Shown in pieces: positions 37,701 through 49,911 of a DNA stretch of 64,000 nucleotides. Position numbers and translations under genes: made by a program. The notes beneath the pieces were generated by a model, which was given only the letters and a program-made list of their open reading frames with translations, had not been told where the DNA came from and searched no databases. The first letter of the stretch is position 1. Each line of letters begins with the position of its first letter. This stretch comes from Toxotes chatareus (taxonomy: Eukaryota > Chordata > Actinopteri > Toxotidae). The stretch spans positions 4,021,501-4,085,500 of the forward strand of contig CM028895.1 in NCBI GenBank assembly GCA_016801885.1. The letters are read 5' to 3'.

Positions 37701-40700
37701 CAGAAATATGTTAGAACAGGAAATGGTCATCAGTCCATCAGGAGGTCTGCTGCAGGGTTGTTATTGTACTCCACATCAGCTGATTTTTTTCCCCCACCTG
37801 AAATGACATGATTTTTAACTTGATTTTCTTTTGCAAAACAGAAATGACTAACATCACATTAATATTCAATTTAGGTTAACAGCAGCTAACTAATGCCATT
37901 ATCTGCTAGAGCTGCAGCGATCAGTCAATTAATCTATCATAGTACTGTGATGATCGAACAGTCATTTTTTTTCCAAGAAAAAAATTCAACATATGTGCTC
38001 GTTCCAGTCATAGCTTATTCAAGCTGTAATGTGAGAGTAAATACACTGGAACACCGGATGGAAGTCAGACATGTATAGTGTTGAATAGTCGTGTTTATGA
38101 AGACACAAATGTAAAACAACACACAATTCTCGGTCAAATGTTACAAGGTTGGTGCATAAAGCTGTAAGTGATATCGTATTTTTCTGATAAGGTGACCATC
38201 TCCTCCACGGCAGACAGAAGTCTATTCATTCAAGGCTAATCACTGAGTGTTATCTAGAAGACTGAGACACCTGCACATCCACACCCACTGTTATGTGAGA
38301 AAGTACACACAATAGGAAGAAAAACATTACATGACAGTGAAACATTAAGGCTTGCTGACGTTTAATACAGGAGAGTCCCTAAGGTATGGATGTGTATGAA
38401 TTGGCTATGATTTTGATGATAAGCTAATGTTTACACAGCCTTTTAGCATTCAATCAAAGACTGTAATGAAACAACCTTTATAAGGGCAGGTTTGAATTGC
38501 CCTTGTGAGGCTGGGGCTCCTGGGATTCTTCTCTTTTCCTGTATCAGCAGTGATGGATGGATGTTGGCAGGGTTTACCCAGATAGGAAGTTGCATGCCAG
38601 TGCAGACGTGTGAGGGACATGGTTTGCCTGCGGTGGATTTTAATGTGTGTGTATTAGGTTCAGCTTGACTTCAACGGCCTAGCAGGCTTCTCAAGTGTAG
38701 TGCAAGTTTTTAAAATTACGTTGTCCCTCTGGGCCTCCAAACAGAGATCTACCTTCTGCTCAGAGAGAATTGTGCTAATGAGGCACTAAATGTTTTAAAA
38801 CTTTTATCAGCCTCTATTGGTGACCAAAGGAACTGCATTACAACAACACTGACACTGGAGCTGATATAAATGAAATGTCTTGTGTGTGTGTTTAGGGACA
38901 CAGCAGGCCAGGAAAGGTTCCACACCATCACCACCTCCTACTACAGAGGAGCCATGGGCATCATGCTGGTCTACGACATCACCAACGCCAAGAGCTTCGA
39001 AAACATCAGCAAATGGCTGCGCAACATTGATGAGGTTAAAAGAAAAACACACACACACACACACACACAGTCACCCCAGGCTCAGGGACCGTACCATCAT
39101 GATGCTTAACAGGATTTTATGAGGCTTTCAGAGAGTTAAGTGTTGGCAGTCCTCTTGCATCTTTTGTTTTATCTTTGGCGTAATGACAAAGTGACAAATA
39201 CTGCAAGGGAATGCAGCCAACATGGCTAACTAGCTCGCTGATCTGTACGCAGTGAGCTGTGGAGCAGGAGTCTGTGACTAAATCGCATCAGATGAGCCAG
39301 ATGTCCATATGCACCTGGTTCATTGTACTGTTGTACTGTCTGTACTGTTTTACTTCATGTCTACTAGATACTGGAGGCAAAAAGACATGTTTGCTGTTGT
39401 TTTTTTAAGGTTGATGTGATCGGAGCAACAGCTAATACAGTCCAGGTGTGAAAACTGATTGGCAGCAGTTTTGTTAATGGGGTTAGACATGGGTGATTTG
39501 TCATATTTACCATCAACAGTAAACACCCACAACATTATATAAACAATCTAAGTTCTACAGAAGCTTCATACTGTTAATCAGGAAGATTTTATATCTTCTA
39601 ATACCACGTATTAGAAGCAGCAAGAGCAGCAAGCACCAATTATATATTGTAATATTCCTGTGGTGTTGCATACTGTCCATACATGATTCTTTTCCATGAT
39701 GTGTTAAAATATGACAGAATTCACTTACTATTGAAAAGACGTTGTTTCTTCTACACAAACAGCATTGCTTTTTGAAGCAACACAATACCTGAGTGCTGCA
39801 ATACCTTAAAAGCCTGTTCATTATGGCTTGCTGAGAGAGGATTTAACAGGATCTGTGAGGACCAGTGTTTGCATCTGCGTTTTGTCATAATGGATTTAAG
39901 GCCATAAGTGCAAAGACTAATGTATGTATCGTTTAGTGACGTCAGTCTCCAGCAGGCCTGATATTTCAGAATGATTACGTGATTATCAGACAAGACAAGC
40001 TGTCTGTAACATATGGTCAGCGTGTCCTGCTGCTGAGCTCACCCCGCAGCGGTAGATGCATCTCTGTGGGTAATTATGCTTCAGGTTTAGCCTCCATTTC
40101 TCTGCCGCTTTTTCTGTGTTGGTGTTTCTTTCCTCTGCGCCTCCCTTTGTGTTTGATAGTGTTATCTTATTCCTTATCACTGTGAGTAATATTCTGGGAT
40201 CCATTTCAGATCAAACACACCAGATTAAACACTGTCACAGTTATTATCTTTACTATTGCTGGGTGCAACAAAACACTATAATGTCTCAGTCTGCAGGTGT
40301 TACCTGCTGAGTGAAGCGGATGGGGTGAGACTGCATTTGTCATGAACGCTTTCTTGTAATTTTTCTCACCCTCGCTCTTAAAAGAGCTTTGAGTCCAGTC
40401 AAGGAAAAGGAAACGCATTACATTTCCTGCAAATGAAGAACTCGGCCTTGCTCGTATTTTACCTCTGTGTGTGAAAGCTTGTTGTTGACTCTAGAGAATA
40501 GGATGCAGGGATTTCTGCTGCTTCGAAAATACCTTGAATACAGTCAAAGTCAGTGGTTCCTGGCATTTTTTTGGCTTTAGATATACTTTCAATTCCAAGT
40601 TTGCATGTCTCTGAGCTGTGACACCTTCAACCAAAAAAGGGGTTTTTGTTTTAATTGCTTGTTTTAGAGCAGCAACATATAGTTGACAACTCATAGTCAG

Positions 40701-43700
40701 TTGACAAACAAAGACATATCATTGCCAGATGGGTGGGGTTTACAATTTTCTTACATTTTACAGACCAAAGCATTCAACCTAAAAGCAATTGTTATATTTA
40801 TCCATAATTGATCCCTTGAGCAGAGTTGGCGTACCAGACTTGGTTACCAGTTTTGCCATTTTTTTAGGAACAGACAGATGCAGTAATTTCTAGATGCACA
40901 GAATCTTAATCTAGAAAGTCTAAGAAATAAATGACTTGGATTCTCACTCGCTCAGTCTGTCTGCCCCCTACTGGCCAGTACAGGCTCTGAAACTTCAACA
41001 GATAACGTATTAGCTGCTTGTGTTTCAACAGGGTTAATTAATTGACTTATGGGATTTAGTCCAGGTGTGAATAATTAAATGTTCCATTTAGAGTAGGTGT
41101 GGGTGAAATCAGCGATGAAGGTTAAGTTGTTGAAGCAATCTAACAATCTACTCTTTCTTCTTGATCTTTCTCAGCATGCAAATGAGGACGTTGAGCGGAT
41201 GCTGCTAGGCAACAAGTGTGACATGGAGGACAAGAGGGTCGTACCAAAAGCCAAGGGGGAGCAGGTGAGATGGCGCAGTCCTGTGCAGCTATGTGCAGCC
41301 CTTCCTGACAAAGGTCCTGCGTGCTGATTGGCTCATTTGTTGCTGTTGCTTTGCAGCTACATGTTCAATTCAGCAAAACCTCTGTTCATTAAGTCTCCCG
41401 CAGTCAGTCAGAACTTTTCACACTGTTGGCATGACGTGCTAAGAGCTGGGCCACATTTACATGAAAACACTGTTTGCTACGGGCTCATTAAGCATAGTAT
41501 GTAACAGGAGAGAGAATTACAGAAAACCACAGTTTGTTGAACACACAAAGCATAAAGAATAGATTTGAAATTAGGTCTTGGAACAGGTGAAAGGAGTATG
41601 GATTGTGTAATTACAACTTAAAACGTGTGTAAAAACAGTGCCTCTATAGAGAATGTGCAGTAAGCCGCTGTTTGTCTTTACATGCCTTAAAGGCTTATGT
41701 TCTCTAAGAGTTTCTTGGGACATAAGTCACGTGAACTGTATAAACAATGAAAAAATTTATCCTTTAATTCTGTGTTTTGATTTCCATAAAGAAATGGCTG
41801 CAAAAAATGACGCACATGGGAATGTTTTACAGACTGAATAAGCAAGATTTCCTTCTAGAAAGTGTATTATTGCCATCACCAGTCTGTGTACCTGGTTTTA
41901 ACTGCGACAGTTCCTGTACTGTTGAGGAACTGATAACAAGGACATTAAGGGTCAACTATCCCCAGAAACCCTCACATGTTTTCTTGGGGGTTTGAAGTTG
42001 CTGCTTTTATGCTCAAAACAAAACGCTGCATTGTTCATGAATATGCAAAATCAATAAATTGACATAGTTGGTGTAGCTGATGACACAGAAATATTACTGC
42101 AGCCAGTACAGTGCAGTTCTGACTTTAAGGAGGATTTTATTTTCAGGACACGGCCTTTAAAGACAACAGAATAATTCAAACAGACCGTATATTCTGCATG
42201 AACTCGGCCAACCCGTGCGGTAACTGCACTGCTTACACAGCATACGGGTTTTCTTGATCTTGGACCACAACACGTCCATATCGCAGAGCAGATATGATTT
42301 CCTTTTTTCTAAACCGTCTCATCAGCGTTGCTCGCTGCTGTCATGTTTATCTCAACAGCCTTGAGATAAACATGGTAAAACCTTTGGTCTTCCGTCCAAA
42401 ATGTTGGTCCTGGATCTCACTGTGAGACAGGCGACTTGGGTCTTTGGAGACCAAAGACAGTCTGAGGCAAAATTCAGACAGTGTCAGAAATATAGGATCA
42501 AATTCTCACAGTGCTGCCACGAGCCACATTTACAAACCAACCAATCAGAATACAACATGAAACAACACAAAATACACCGGCCGGTTTTTAAATGACGTTT
42601 AGCAAAAACAGACGCCTCGCTTTTCCCTCACCACAATTATTGTTTTTCTGCATTTTCAAAACATCAGAGCGCCGCAGATGGATGACGTGCCTCTGCTCTT
42701 ATGAGCTTTTTCAACTTACAGTGGAATTATGTAATCATCTCCATGGCACAGCGTGACATGCCTCAGATTGATACCACAGAGTCTGACACAGATCGCAAGC
42801 CAGAATTTTATTAGACTTTACTTTCCTTCTCTTGTTTAGTACCAGAATCCCTGAGTCAGATGTCTAAATTTTCTTCCCTATGTTAACTGGATTTCCCCCA
42901 CGTGAGTGCATTAACACCAGATGAGAATGCTGGCGCAGTGATCTCTGCATTTCTTGACGTCACTTACTGTACATGCCCTTTATTAGCATACAGAGTTTGG
43001 TCATTCAATGTAATCTCAGGCTCAGTACCACCCAGTTTCAGAGTCTGCTCAGTCAGAACAAGTGAAAACAAGTGTCTGTGAGCAAACTAGAAGTGACTAG
43101 TCTGTCTGCAGATTTAGCAACGTCAGATACAGATCTGCTTACTCATACACACACCTACCTCACTAGAATGGTGTGTATGTGTGTTAATGTGTGTGAGTTG
43201 GTAACACCAGTGATACCTGATACTCTGTTCTACTCAGGAGATCAGCTGCTTTATTTTAGGACGGGACCTTCAGTCATCCTTCTGACTTGCCCTCCTTTCT
43301 TCTCCACAGATTGCGAGGGAGCACGGCATTAGGTTTTTTGAGACAAGTGCTAAGGCCAACATCAACATCGAGAAGGCTTTCCTCACGTTAGCAGAAGACA
43401 TCCTCAGAAAGGTGAGTGCATTCATACGTTCACATACCGGTGTCTATTTGTTCTACATTGTGCTACAACGCGTCCACACTTTGATCACAGCTAAATAATT
43501 ATATGATGACCACTGATATAAATTAACAAGACTAAGTGATGATAATAAGCCTGCTCTGAAAATGAAACCTCAAATCTCACAAAAAGCAGCTTTATTTTCA
43601 GCAAAGTGAGTTCAGTAGTTAATCTTTTAATGTGTTTTAGTGTTCACATGAGAAATTCACATGTAAATGTTAAATTAAATGCCATATGTTCATATGTTCT

Positions 43701-44055
43701 GACTCCATTTATCTTTTAATAGAAATGTTTTAGTTAATAATAATAATACCCACTGCATGGAGCCGGTGCAGTTAGCTTTACGCCTTCTAAATATCAAAAA
43801 GTAAAGTTTACTCCACATTTTTGATGGCATTAAGTATATCACCACGCTGCTGATAAGGGACATTTTTAATTGTTTATTGGCAGAGTCGGTTCAGAATAAT
43901 GTGTTTTGTTTTTTTGTTAATTTAAGTTTAATTTAATGTTTATATTTTCGTGTTCCTGTCATTGTCAGACGCCTGTAAAAGAGCCCAACAGTGAAAACGT
44001 CGACATCAGCAGCGGAGGTGGAGTCACAGGCTGGAAGAGCAAGTGCTGCAGTTGA
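31764..44055 (+). CDS. rab10: Ras-related small GTPase RAB10
   Basis: Coding exons are 31764-31890, 37467-37527, 38896-39034, 41175-41264, 43310-43411 and 43969-44055, giving 201 residues. All junctions keep frame and use GT-AG. The product is nearly identical to vertebrate RAB10: P-loop GDSGVGKT (16-23), switch I with TFISTIGIDF, WDTAGQE (63-69), NKCD (122-125), ETSAK (150-154). The LRRK2-type phosphothreonine context FHTITTSYY (Thr73) is also kept. RAB10 cycles between GTP and GDP forms and directs exocytic and endoplasmic-reticulum membrane traffic, including GLUT4 vesicle and basolateral transport. The C-terminus is SKCCS, one residue longer than the human SKCC, with both prenylatable cysteines kept (199, 200). 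The exon 3 donor is weak (GAG|GTTAAA) and stands next to a CA repeat. rab10 is divergent from kif3c, as in human 2p23. Confidence 0.97.
32440..32760. repeat. Dispersed 'agagctgc..gattag' teleost repeat in rab10 intron 1
   Basis: The segment begins agagctgcggtgattagctg, followed by attaatagattagttg, and continues through 'agcaaaagtgtcaaatg' and 'gcttctcattgtc'. I recognise this as a very common fish interspersed repeat of the 'AGAGCTGCAACGATTAGTCGATTAATCGA' kind. Related fragments occur at about 37912-37990 and 49431-49560. Boundaries are approximate. Confidence 0.5.
37912..37990. repeat. Fragment of the 'agagctgc' dispersed repeat in rab10 intron 2
   Basis: It starts agagctgcagcgatcagtca followed by attaatctatca, in the same order as the copy in intron 1. 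It is a short, diverged fragment. Confidence 0.45.
39046..39069. repeat. (CA)n microsatellite beside rab10 exon 3
   Basis: A CA run starting 12 bases into intron 3 of rab10, immediately after the weak donor GTTAAA and a short A-rich linker. Confidence 0.9.
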
Positions 44056-45100
44056 ACAACTCTCCTCTGTTTCACTCACACTAACGCACACAAACACACA
44101 AGCACAGACAGACATACACATATTCTCTCTCTCTCTCTCTCTCTAATTGCTAACTCTAACTCTCTTGCCCTCTAACCTGTCTCAAGAGTTTTTCTCGCAC
44201 ACTGACACAGTCTCTTTATCAGAATAAAACAATAAACCACTCGTCTAACCCCCCCTTCCTCCTCCTCCTCCAACACCCCCCTACCCCCCACACACACCTC
44301 ACCATATTCTTCCATCTGATCATTTTTATTTCTGATAAAAAGAGAAATCCAGTCACGTTTGTTGTCATTTGTTTTAAAGGTTGTTTAAAAAAAGAAAAAA
44401 AAAGAAAAAGGAAAAAGTGTGAAAAGACAAGCTCATATTTTTAATATTTCCTTTGCCTGAGCTCACCTGGTTGGACACCCTCACCCCCTCCACCCCTTTA
44501 TACCCCTCCCACAGCACTCACCTTCAGTCAGAGGAAATAAAAAAAAAAAATCAAAAAAGACAAACGTAGGATTAACATTTTGTACATTTAGTGAGGTTTC
44601 TGTTGTCTAACCGTATTCGGTCATTTACAGTTTGTTACCAAGTGACAGAGGCGTGGCCAGCTCCTTTTGTATGTGGGGGTTTATTTTGTCCTGTGCCTTA
44701 TATGGAAGACGGGGGCGGGGCTGTGTGGTGGGCGGAGCCACATCCACCCAATGAAATTACAGTTTAAATATCTGTCGGTTCAGGCTGTCGTCACGGAGAC
44801 ACCGAACTGACGCAGAAACGTTTGAATTTCTCCTCCAGCCAAGAGAACGGCATTATACAGTATGTCCTGTTTATTGATGTTTTATTTTTGTCTGTATGAT
44901 TTATTTTACTTTTATTTTTTTCCCTATTTGGGTTGATTTTTTTTTTCCTGCATGCAGATTTCTTTGGGTTGGAAGCGTTTCTGTAACCTTGTGTAACGTT
45001 TGCCACTGGGTAACTGTGGGCGGGAGGAGGTACAGAAGTTCTCTTTGGAAATTCAAACAATTTTGCAGATCCATTAAAAATAAGCTTGTTTAAGTTAACT
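44056..45100 (+). other. rab10 3' UTR with polyadenylation signal
   Basis: About 1.05 kb follows the stop codon to a probable processing site. ATTAAA at 45073-45078 is followed by 'cttgtttgtcctc' and 'gatgtgtgcagtctgtgct', a suitable T/G-rich downstream element. The UTR includes a short (CT)n run near 44124-44142 and several A-rich tracts. No longer open frame inside it resembles a protein. Confidence 0.5.
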
Positions 45101-45821
45101 TGTTTGTCCTCAATGATGTGTGCAGTCTGTGCTTTCATGTCTCCAGTTGTGTCGGATTTTTAAGAAGCGAGGTTTGGGAAGTTCTACGCTGTAGTCATAA
45201 AAAGTGACTTTAATCCAGGGCTGAACTTCCCATTTGGCATGAAAAGAAAAGCCAGTAATATAACCCAGTATCACAAATTTGCCTCACAGGCCTTTACAAT
45301 CTCTACAGCAGATATTTCAGGTTGGCTAAATTATAGTAAATGGAAAAGACAGACTATAAACATAAAGGTCGAGTGTTTAGTTTAACTCAATTTCAGGGCA
45401 AATCTAAAGATGGTGGACATATTTTTCCTCCAAGTTAATCCTCTGTGAGTCGGTGACAACAGTCTGAGTTATCACATTCACACTGTTAAAAATTTGCCCT
45501 GTTTCTTGTTTAATCACTACACAGCCCATTTACCTGACTGATTAAAGAACATAGACATGGTTTTTGGTTTAAGGCTGACGCCTGCAGATTTTCAGGTCAA
45601 AGTTCACATCTGTTGATCTCTGACCTGCAAAGAAGATGCATTCATGGCTGGCATGGGGGTCTCTGTTGTGTCAGTCTAATTGATTATATCACTAGGAATT
45701 ATTGTTAAAAACTGCTGGGAAATACTGAAAAGACTTTGGACAGATCATGAAACAGGTATTAAACTGGAATTACCGCGCAGGTGTCATTAATAAATTTAGA
45801 TCGTAAAGTGTACTGTCCATG

Positions 45822-47060
45822 TTTGGCGAAGAGGCGGTTACTCTACGGGTCAGCCGGGGCCAGCCAGCCGAAAACCCGGCCACTTAGCTCGGAGCAGCCG
45901 AGCTAGCCTAAGGCTAATCAGCTATGCTAACAAGCTAAGCGGCAGCTACACGCTGCTACATCCACCACACCACAGTCCCCAGGTCCGACCAGGAACTGCA
46001 GCTTTATGAACGCGGAAGTGATCCTCACTGCTGAAACCTACTACTACCCCTTTGGTTTCGGGGAGTCTGTTTTGTGACCAAACCATGGGCATTTGAGCTG
46101 CGCCATCTTGGATTTTAGTGGGAGTGTACTTATCATATTTGGCAAAGAGGCGGTTACTCTACGGGTCAGCCGGGGTCAGCCGGCCGAGAACCCGCCCACT
46201 TAGCTCGGAGCAATATTTAATATTTACCGGCTTTCACCGCTGCCTCCATCCACTAACAACAGCATCAAACAACAGCAGCCACTTACTCGGTGCTTCTCAA
46301 TTATTTCGATAGATAATAAACACGCCGGTCTTTGCCTGTCTCCCACAGTAGTCACAGTGAAGCCAGCCGCTACATACGCTTCGTCTTATTTCCTCGTCTT
46401 AGCTTTCAGAGAAAGAGAGAAATGAGAAGGCCTGCGCTTATTGAAGGAGCTGCTCTGTTCATGCAATGTCGGACAGAAAAACGAGACGAAATAAAGTTGT
46501 AGCCTAGTATTCCCGCAATAAACGGACTCTGAGAGCACGGAACACACCGAAACAGCCTTCCAAACATTAGCTGCTCCGGTCCTCTATCTGTATCAGCAGC
46601 GACCATAAACTGGCAATTAAGTCATAAGCCAGCGGCAGAGTATGCTAACACATGCTAATTAGTGCAAACATCCAGGTAAAATAGTGAGATATTTACTTAC
46701 CGAAAAAACTGCAACACAGACTCCTTCGACGGTCGGTTAGTACAGTCCACACTCCCACAAGCCGTATTGTCACAAAAACCTATCCGAACATTGGCAAACA
46801 AACAGGTAGCCGGAGGTCTCTGGATGTAGCCGCCTAGCCCAGCCGATGCTTTAGCAAAGAGCTAACTGTCAGTGCCTATCTATGGAGCTGTCACTCAACG
46901 TAACCACGCCCTAATTTATGTAAGAATTTTAAGCCTAAATGAGACTAAAACGGTTGTGGTACAAAAAAAAAATTCACCCCCCGGCTGTAAAGTTGGCTAT
47001 TTAACGCGAAAATGATCCTCACTGCTGAAACCTACAACTCGCCCCTTGGCTGTAACGGGC
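45822..47060. mobile_element. Repeat cluster, probable non-autonomous transposon(s), at the rab10/lats1 junction
   Basis: Two direct copies of a roughly 75 bp unit lie at about 45822-45896 and 46138-46212 (tttggc[g/a]aagaggcggtt, then actctacgggtcagccgggg). A second pair of shared segments (atcctcactgctgaaaccta) lies at about 46019 and 47014. The segment 'taagcctaaatgagactaaa', 'acggttgtggtacaaaaa', 'aagttggctatttaac' at 46930-47005 is one I recognise from widely scattered teleost elements. No transposase frame is present. Exact ends, terminal repeats and the number of nested insertions were not resolved. Confidence 0.55.
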
Positions 47061-47880
47061 CTTAACTGGCTGGGCGCAGCCGGTGTGATTGTAATCACTT
47101 ACACCTGTGTGTATCCACCCCGATGATCGGAGCGATTCACCGTTTGTTTAGTTTCCACTGACAGCTTCATCTCTGCTTCCTGATTTGTGCCACAGCACGT
47201 GAGTACATTTTCTTTAAATCAGTTTTAATTTATCGTCAGAGGGGGAAAAACGTTTTCAGATATAAAAGAAATGTCCAACCGTCTCCGCTGTTGGAGAAGT
47301 TTTCAGACTGACTGGAATGTTACGTTGTAAGATGTAAGAGTTGTAAGATAGTGTATGTGTGTGGCGCCCTCTAGTGGCAACAAGCCTGAAAATCAACACT
47401 GACCTGCATCTATTTACATGACTCGATCTTGATCTAAATAAAGGCTTGAAATAGTCAAGTAATCGATCAAAAGAAAATCCAAACTATTTTGATATCTTTT
47501 CAATACAAATGCAAAAGAAATCCCAATATTACTTAATTTGATAATTATTGATGCGTTCGTGTTTACACCCCTTTAATGTTGCAGCATGTAAAGACAGGGA
47601 TAAGTTAAATTACTTAACTGTTGGAAATTTTATCTGTAAAAATGCATTATATTTTATTTGGTATGTTTTTCTATCTAATAACTGTAATGACAGAATATAC
47701 TGAGCTATAAAGTCTTATTTTATGGTTATATTTTGTACCATTAATCTGAAAAGTAGCTGAAGTTATCAAATAAATGTGAAAAAATACAGAATTTGAAACT
47801 GATTGCTGGTCTTCGCAGTTATGACTTAATAATACTAATAACAATACAACACAGTTGGTGTGGATGTAAGATGTGTTTTT
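47061..47880. other. Intergenic spacer between rab10 and lats1
   Basis: AT-rich sequence between the repeat cluster and the predicted 3' end of lats1. No gene, RNA or clear repeat was recognised in it. Confidence 0.4.
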
Positions 47881-47893
47881 GTTCTTTACATTC

Positions 47894-47899
47894 TTTATT
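47894..47899 (-). terminator. Candidate polyadenylation signal of lats1
   Basis: The plus-strand sequence reads AATAAA on the minus strand (context aaataaagaatgt). It lies about 2.0 kb downstream of the lats1 stop codon, which suits the long 3' UTRs of LATS genes. Earlier signals may also be used. Confidence 0.45.
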
Positions 47900-49209
47900 T
47901 ATCACCCTCTTCCCTGTACCCAAACCTCCCAGAGCAATAATGTACAGAAAAATAAAATTCTCTCACTTACAATGAAAACACAAAAACCAGTGCAGAATGC
48001 CAGTGGTCACAATTAAGTCCATAATAACTACATTCAGAAATCTTTTCCTAAACACAGAGAAAAGTACAGCGGGTTACGAAATCATCAACATGATATGTTA
48101 GGTTATGGAGAACCGTTCTCTCCACTGTCGACCCATCGATCAAGCTCTTCTTCTGTGTTATTTTTTTTTTTTTTCCCCAGTACAGAAGCACGAAGAACTC
48201 GGCACACGACGGTCAGCCGTAGTGTTTGTCAAAGGCGGGAAATGTGAACACTATTTCGAAGGATCTGGGTTTCTAGCTTCCCCCCCAGGTGCTCGCACGC
48301 GATGTAGAGTACAGCACAATGAAGTGATCAGGTGCTTCAAAGCAAAGCGTTTATGGTCCATACTGTAGTGTCTCCATAAAAATGTATTTCAGGGTCTTGT
48401 GATAGTTATTTTCTAAATGTGGGTTATTACTGTAAAAAAAGAAAAAACAAAAACAAAAAAAGGAAGTCAAAACCCACCTACTTAGTGCTTTGGTTGAGAG
48501 ACGAGAATGAGAAGTGTGAACGGCGATGAAAGAAAGTTAAGTTTTACAAAAGGCATTAAATCTATTCAGAGTCCTGTGAATGAGTGACTGTGGGTGTAAG
48601 AGACAGAAATACACAACGTAATGACAGAAGGCAGCAGCAGTGGACACTGACGAGGGCCTGCCCTAAGGAAAAAAAAAAAAATCAGAAGAGAAAAAATATT
48701 TACATCAGCTGTGTACAACATAATTTATAAATACATTTTAGGTATAAATTAGAAAAATAAAACAGAAACCTACTGTAGTTTAATCACACTACTGCTACTC
48801 TCATTTTAAAATGCCAGTCTGATTATTAACCCTCTGTATATTTGGTGAAACACACACAAAAAAAAAAAAAAAAAATCAAAAAGGCACAGCAATGAATAAT
48901 TAGAGCAATTTATCCCTGCAAATCTCTATGAGTCACAACACTAAATCCCCCATTGCAACAGACATTAAAATATAAATTAAGACGATTTTTTTTAATAACC
49001 GATAAATGTAATTCCTACAGCAGGAATTCCCACACTCAAACAGCATCTACTCTAGCATCACCAGTTACAATTCTCTTAAATAAATTAAGTATTTATTACG
49101 GGGGTTTGCGATAAGTCGTTAAAGAGAGCACCCTGATTTTTTTTTTTTTTTTTTTCGGTTCCTCTTTAGATTTTCGGGCGACACATCATACAGTGTACCT
49201 TTCACACAC

Positions 49210-49710
49210 TAAAGGAGCAGTTCAACATTTTGGAAAAACACACTTATTTCTCTTTTGCCAGGGATTAGGTGAGAAGATTGATCCCATTCACTTCACTACC
49301 AAGATCTATAAAACCCACTGATTAACAAGTTACTTGTTTGTTTGATCTATACAGAAACCAAAATATAAAAACAACAAGCTATGTCTTTAACGGGAGGTTA
49401 TACTAATTATCCATGTTTGTGTTTTACTGTAGAGCTGCGACGATTTGTCGATTGACAGAGCATTAATTTCGCAAATCGCATAATTGTTTCCTGGTCCCAC
49501 CGTCTCAAATGAGAGGATTCAATGTCTTTCTTTGAGTCTCTTTGGGTTTTTTTGGTGTTGCTCGGACAAAACAATCTCAATACATCAGAGGCAGGCTGAT
49601 GAGCTTCATATTTACCGTACAAACATGAGAGGTATCGACCTTCTCACCTAACTTTCAGCAAGAAAACAAATTAACATGTTTTCCCAAAACATCCCAAAAT
49701 TATTCCTTTG
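49210..49710. mobile_element. MITE-like element within the predicted lats1 3' UTR
   Basis: The left end reads taaaggagcagttcaacatt and the right end, reverse-complemented, reads tcaaaggaataattttggga. Both match the ends of the abundant teleost repeat also present at 17830-18085 (actattcctttaa). The sequence just inside the left end (gccagggattaggtgagaag) and just inside the right end (ctcacctaactttcagcaag) are inverted counterparts, as expected of terminal inverted repeats. A second repeat, beginning agagctgcgacgatttgtcg, is nested at about 49431-49560. There is no coding capacity. Confidence 0.6.
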
Positions 49711-49911
49711 ACTTGTAGTGTATTTTTTTTTTTATAAACTAAAGTCTGTTGATGTGATCTTGTGCTGCAGAGTGTTCTCACTGATCCTACAAACATACTT
49801 TCCTATGTTTAAGGTTTTAAATGCTGTACTGTTGCAACCCCCCTTCACTCACACACACTCACACTGCACAAACTCATTCTGTACAGCAGGCAGCTCAGCC
49901 GGCCCCACGCG

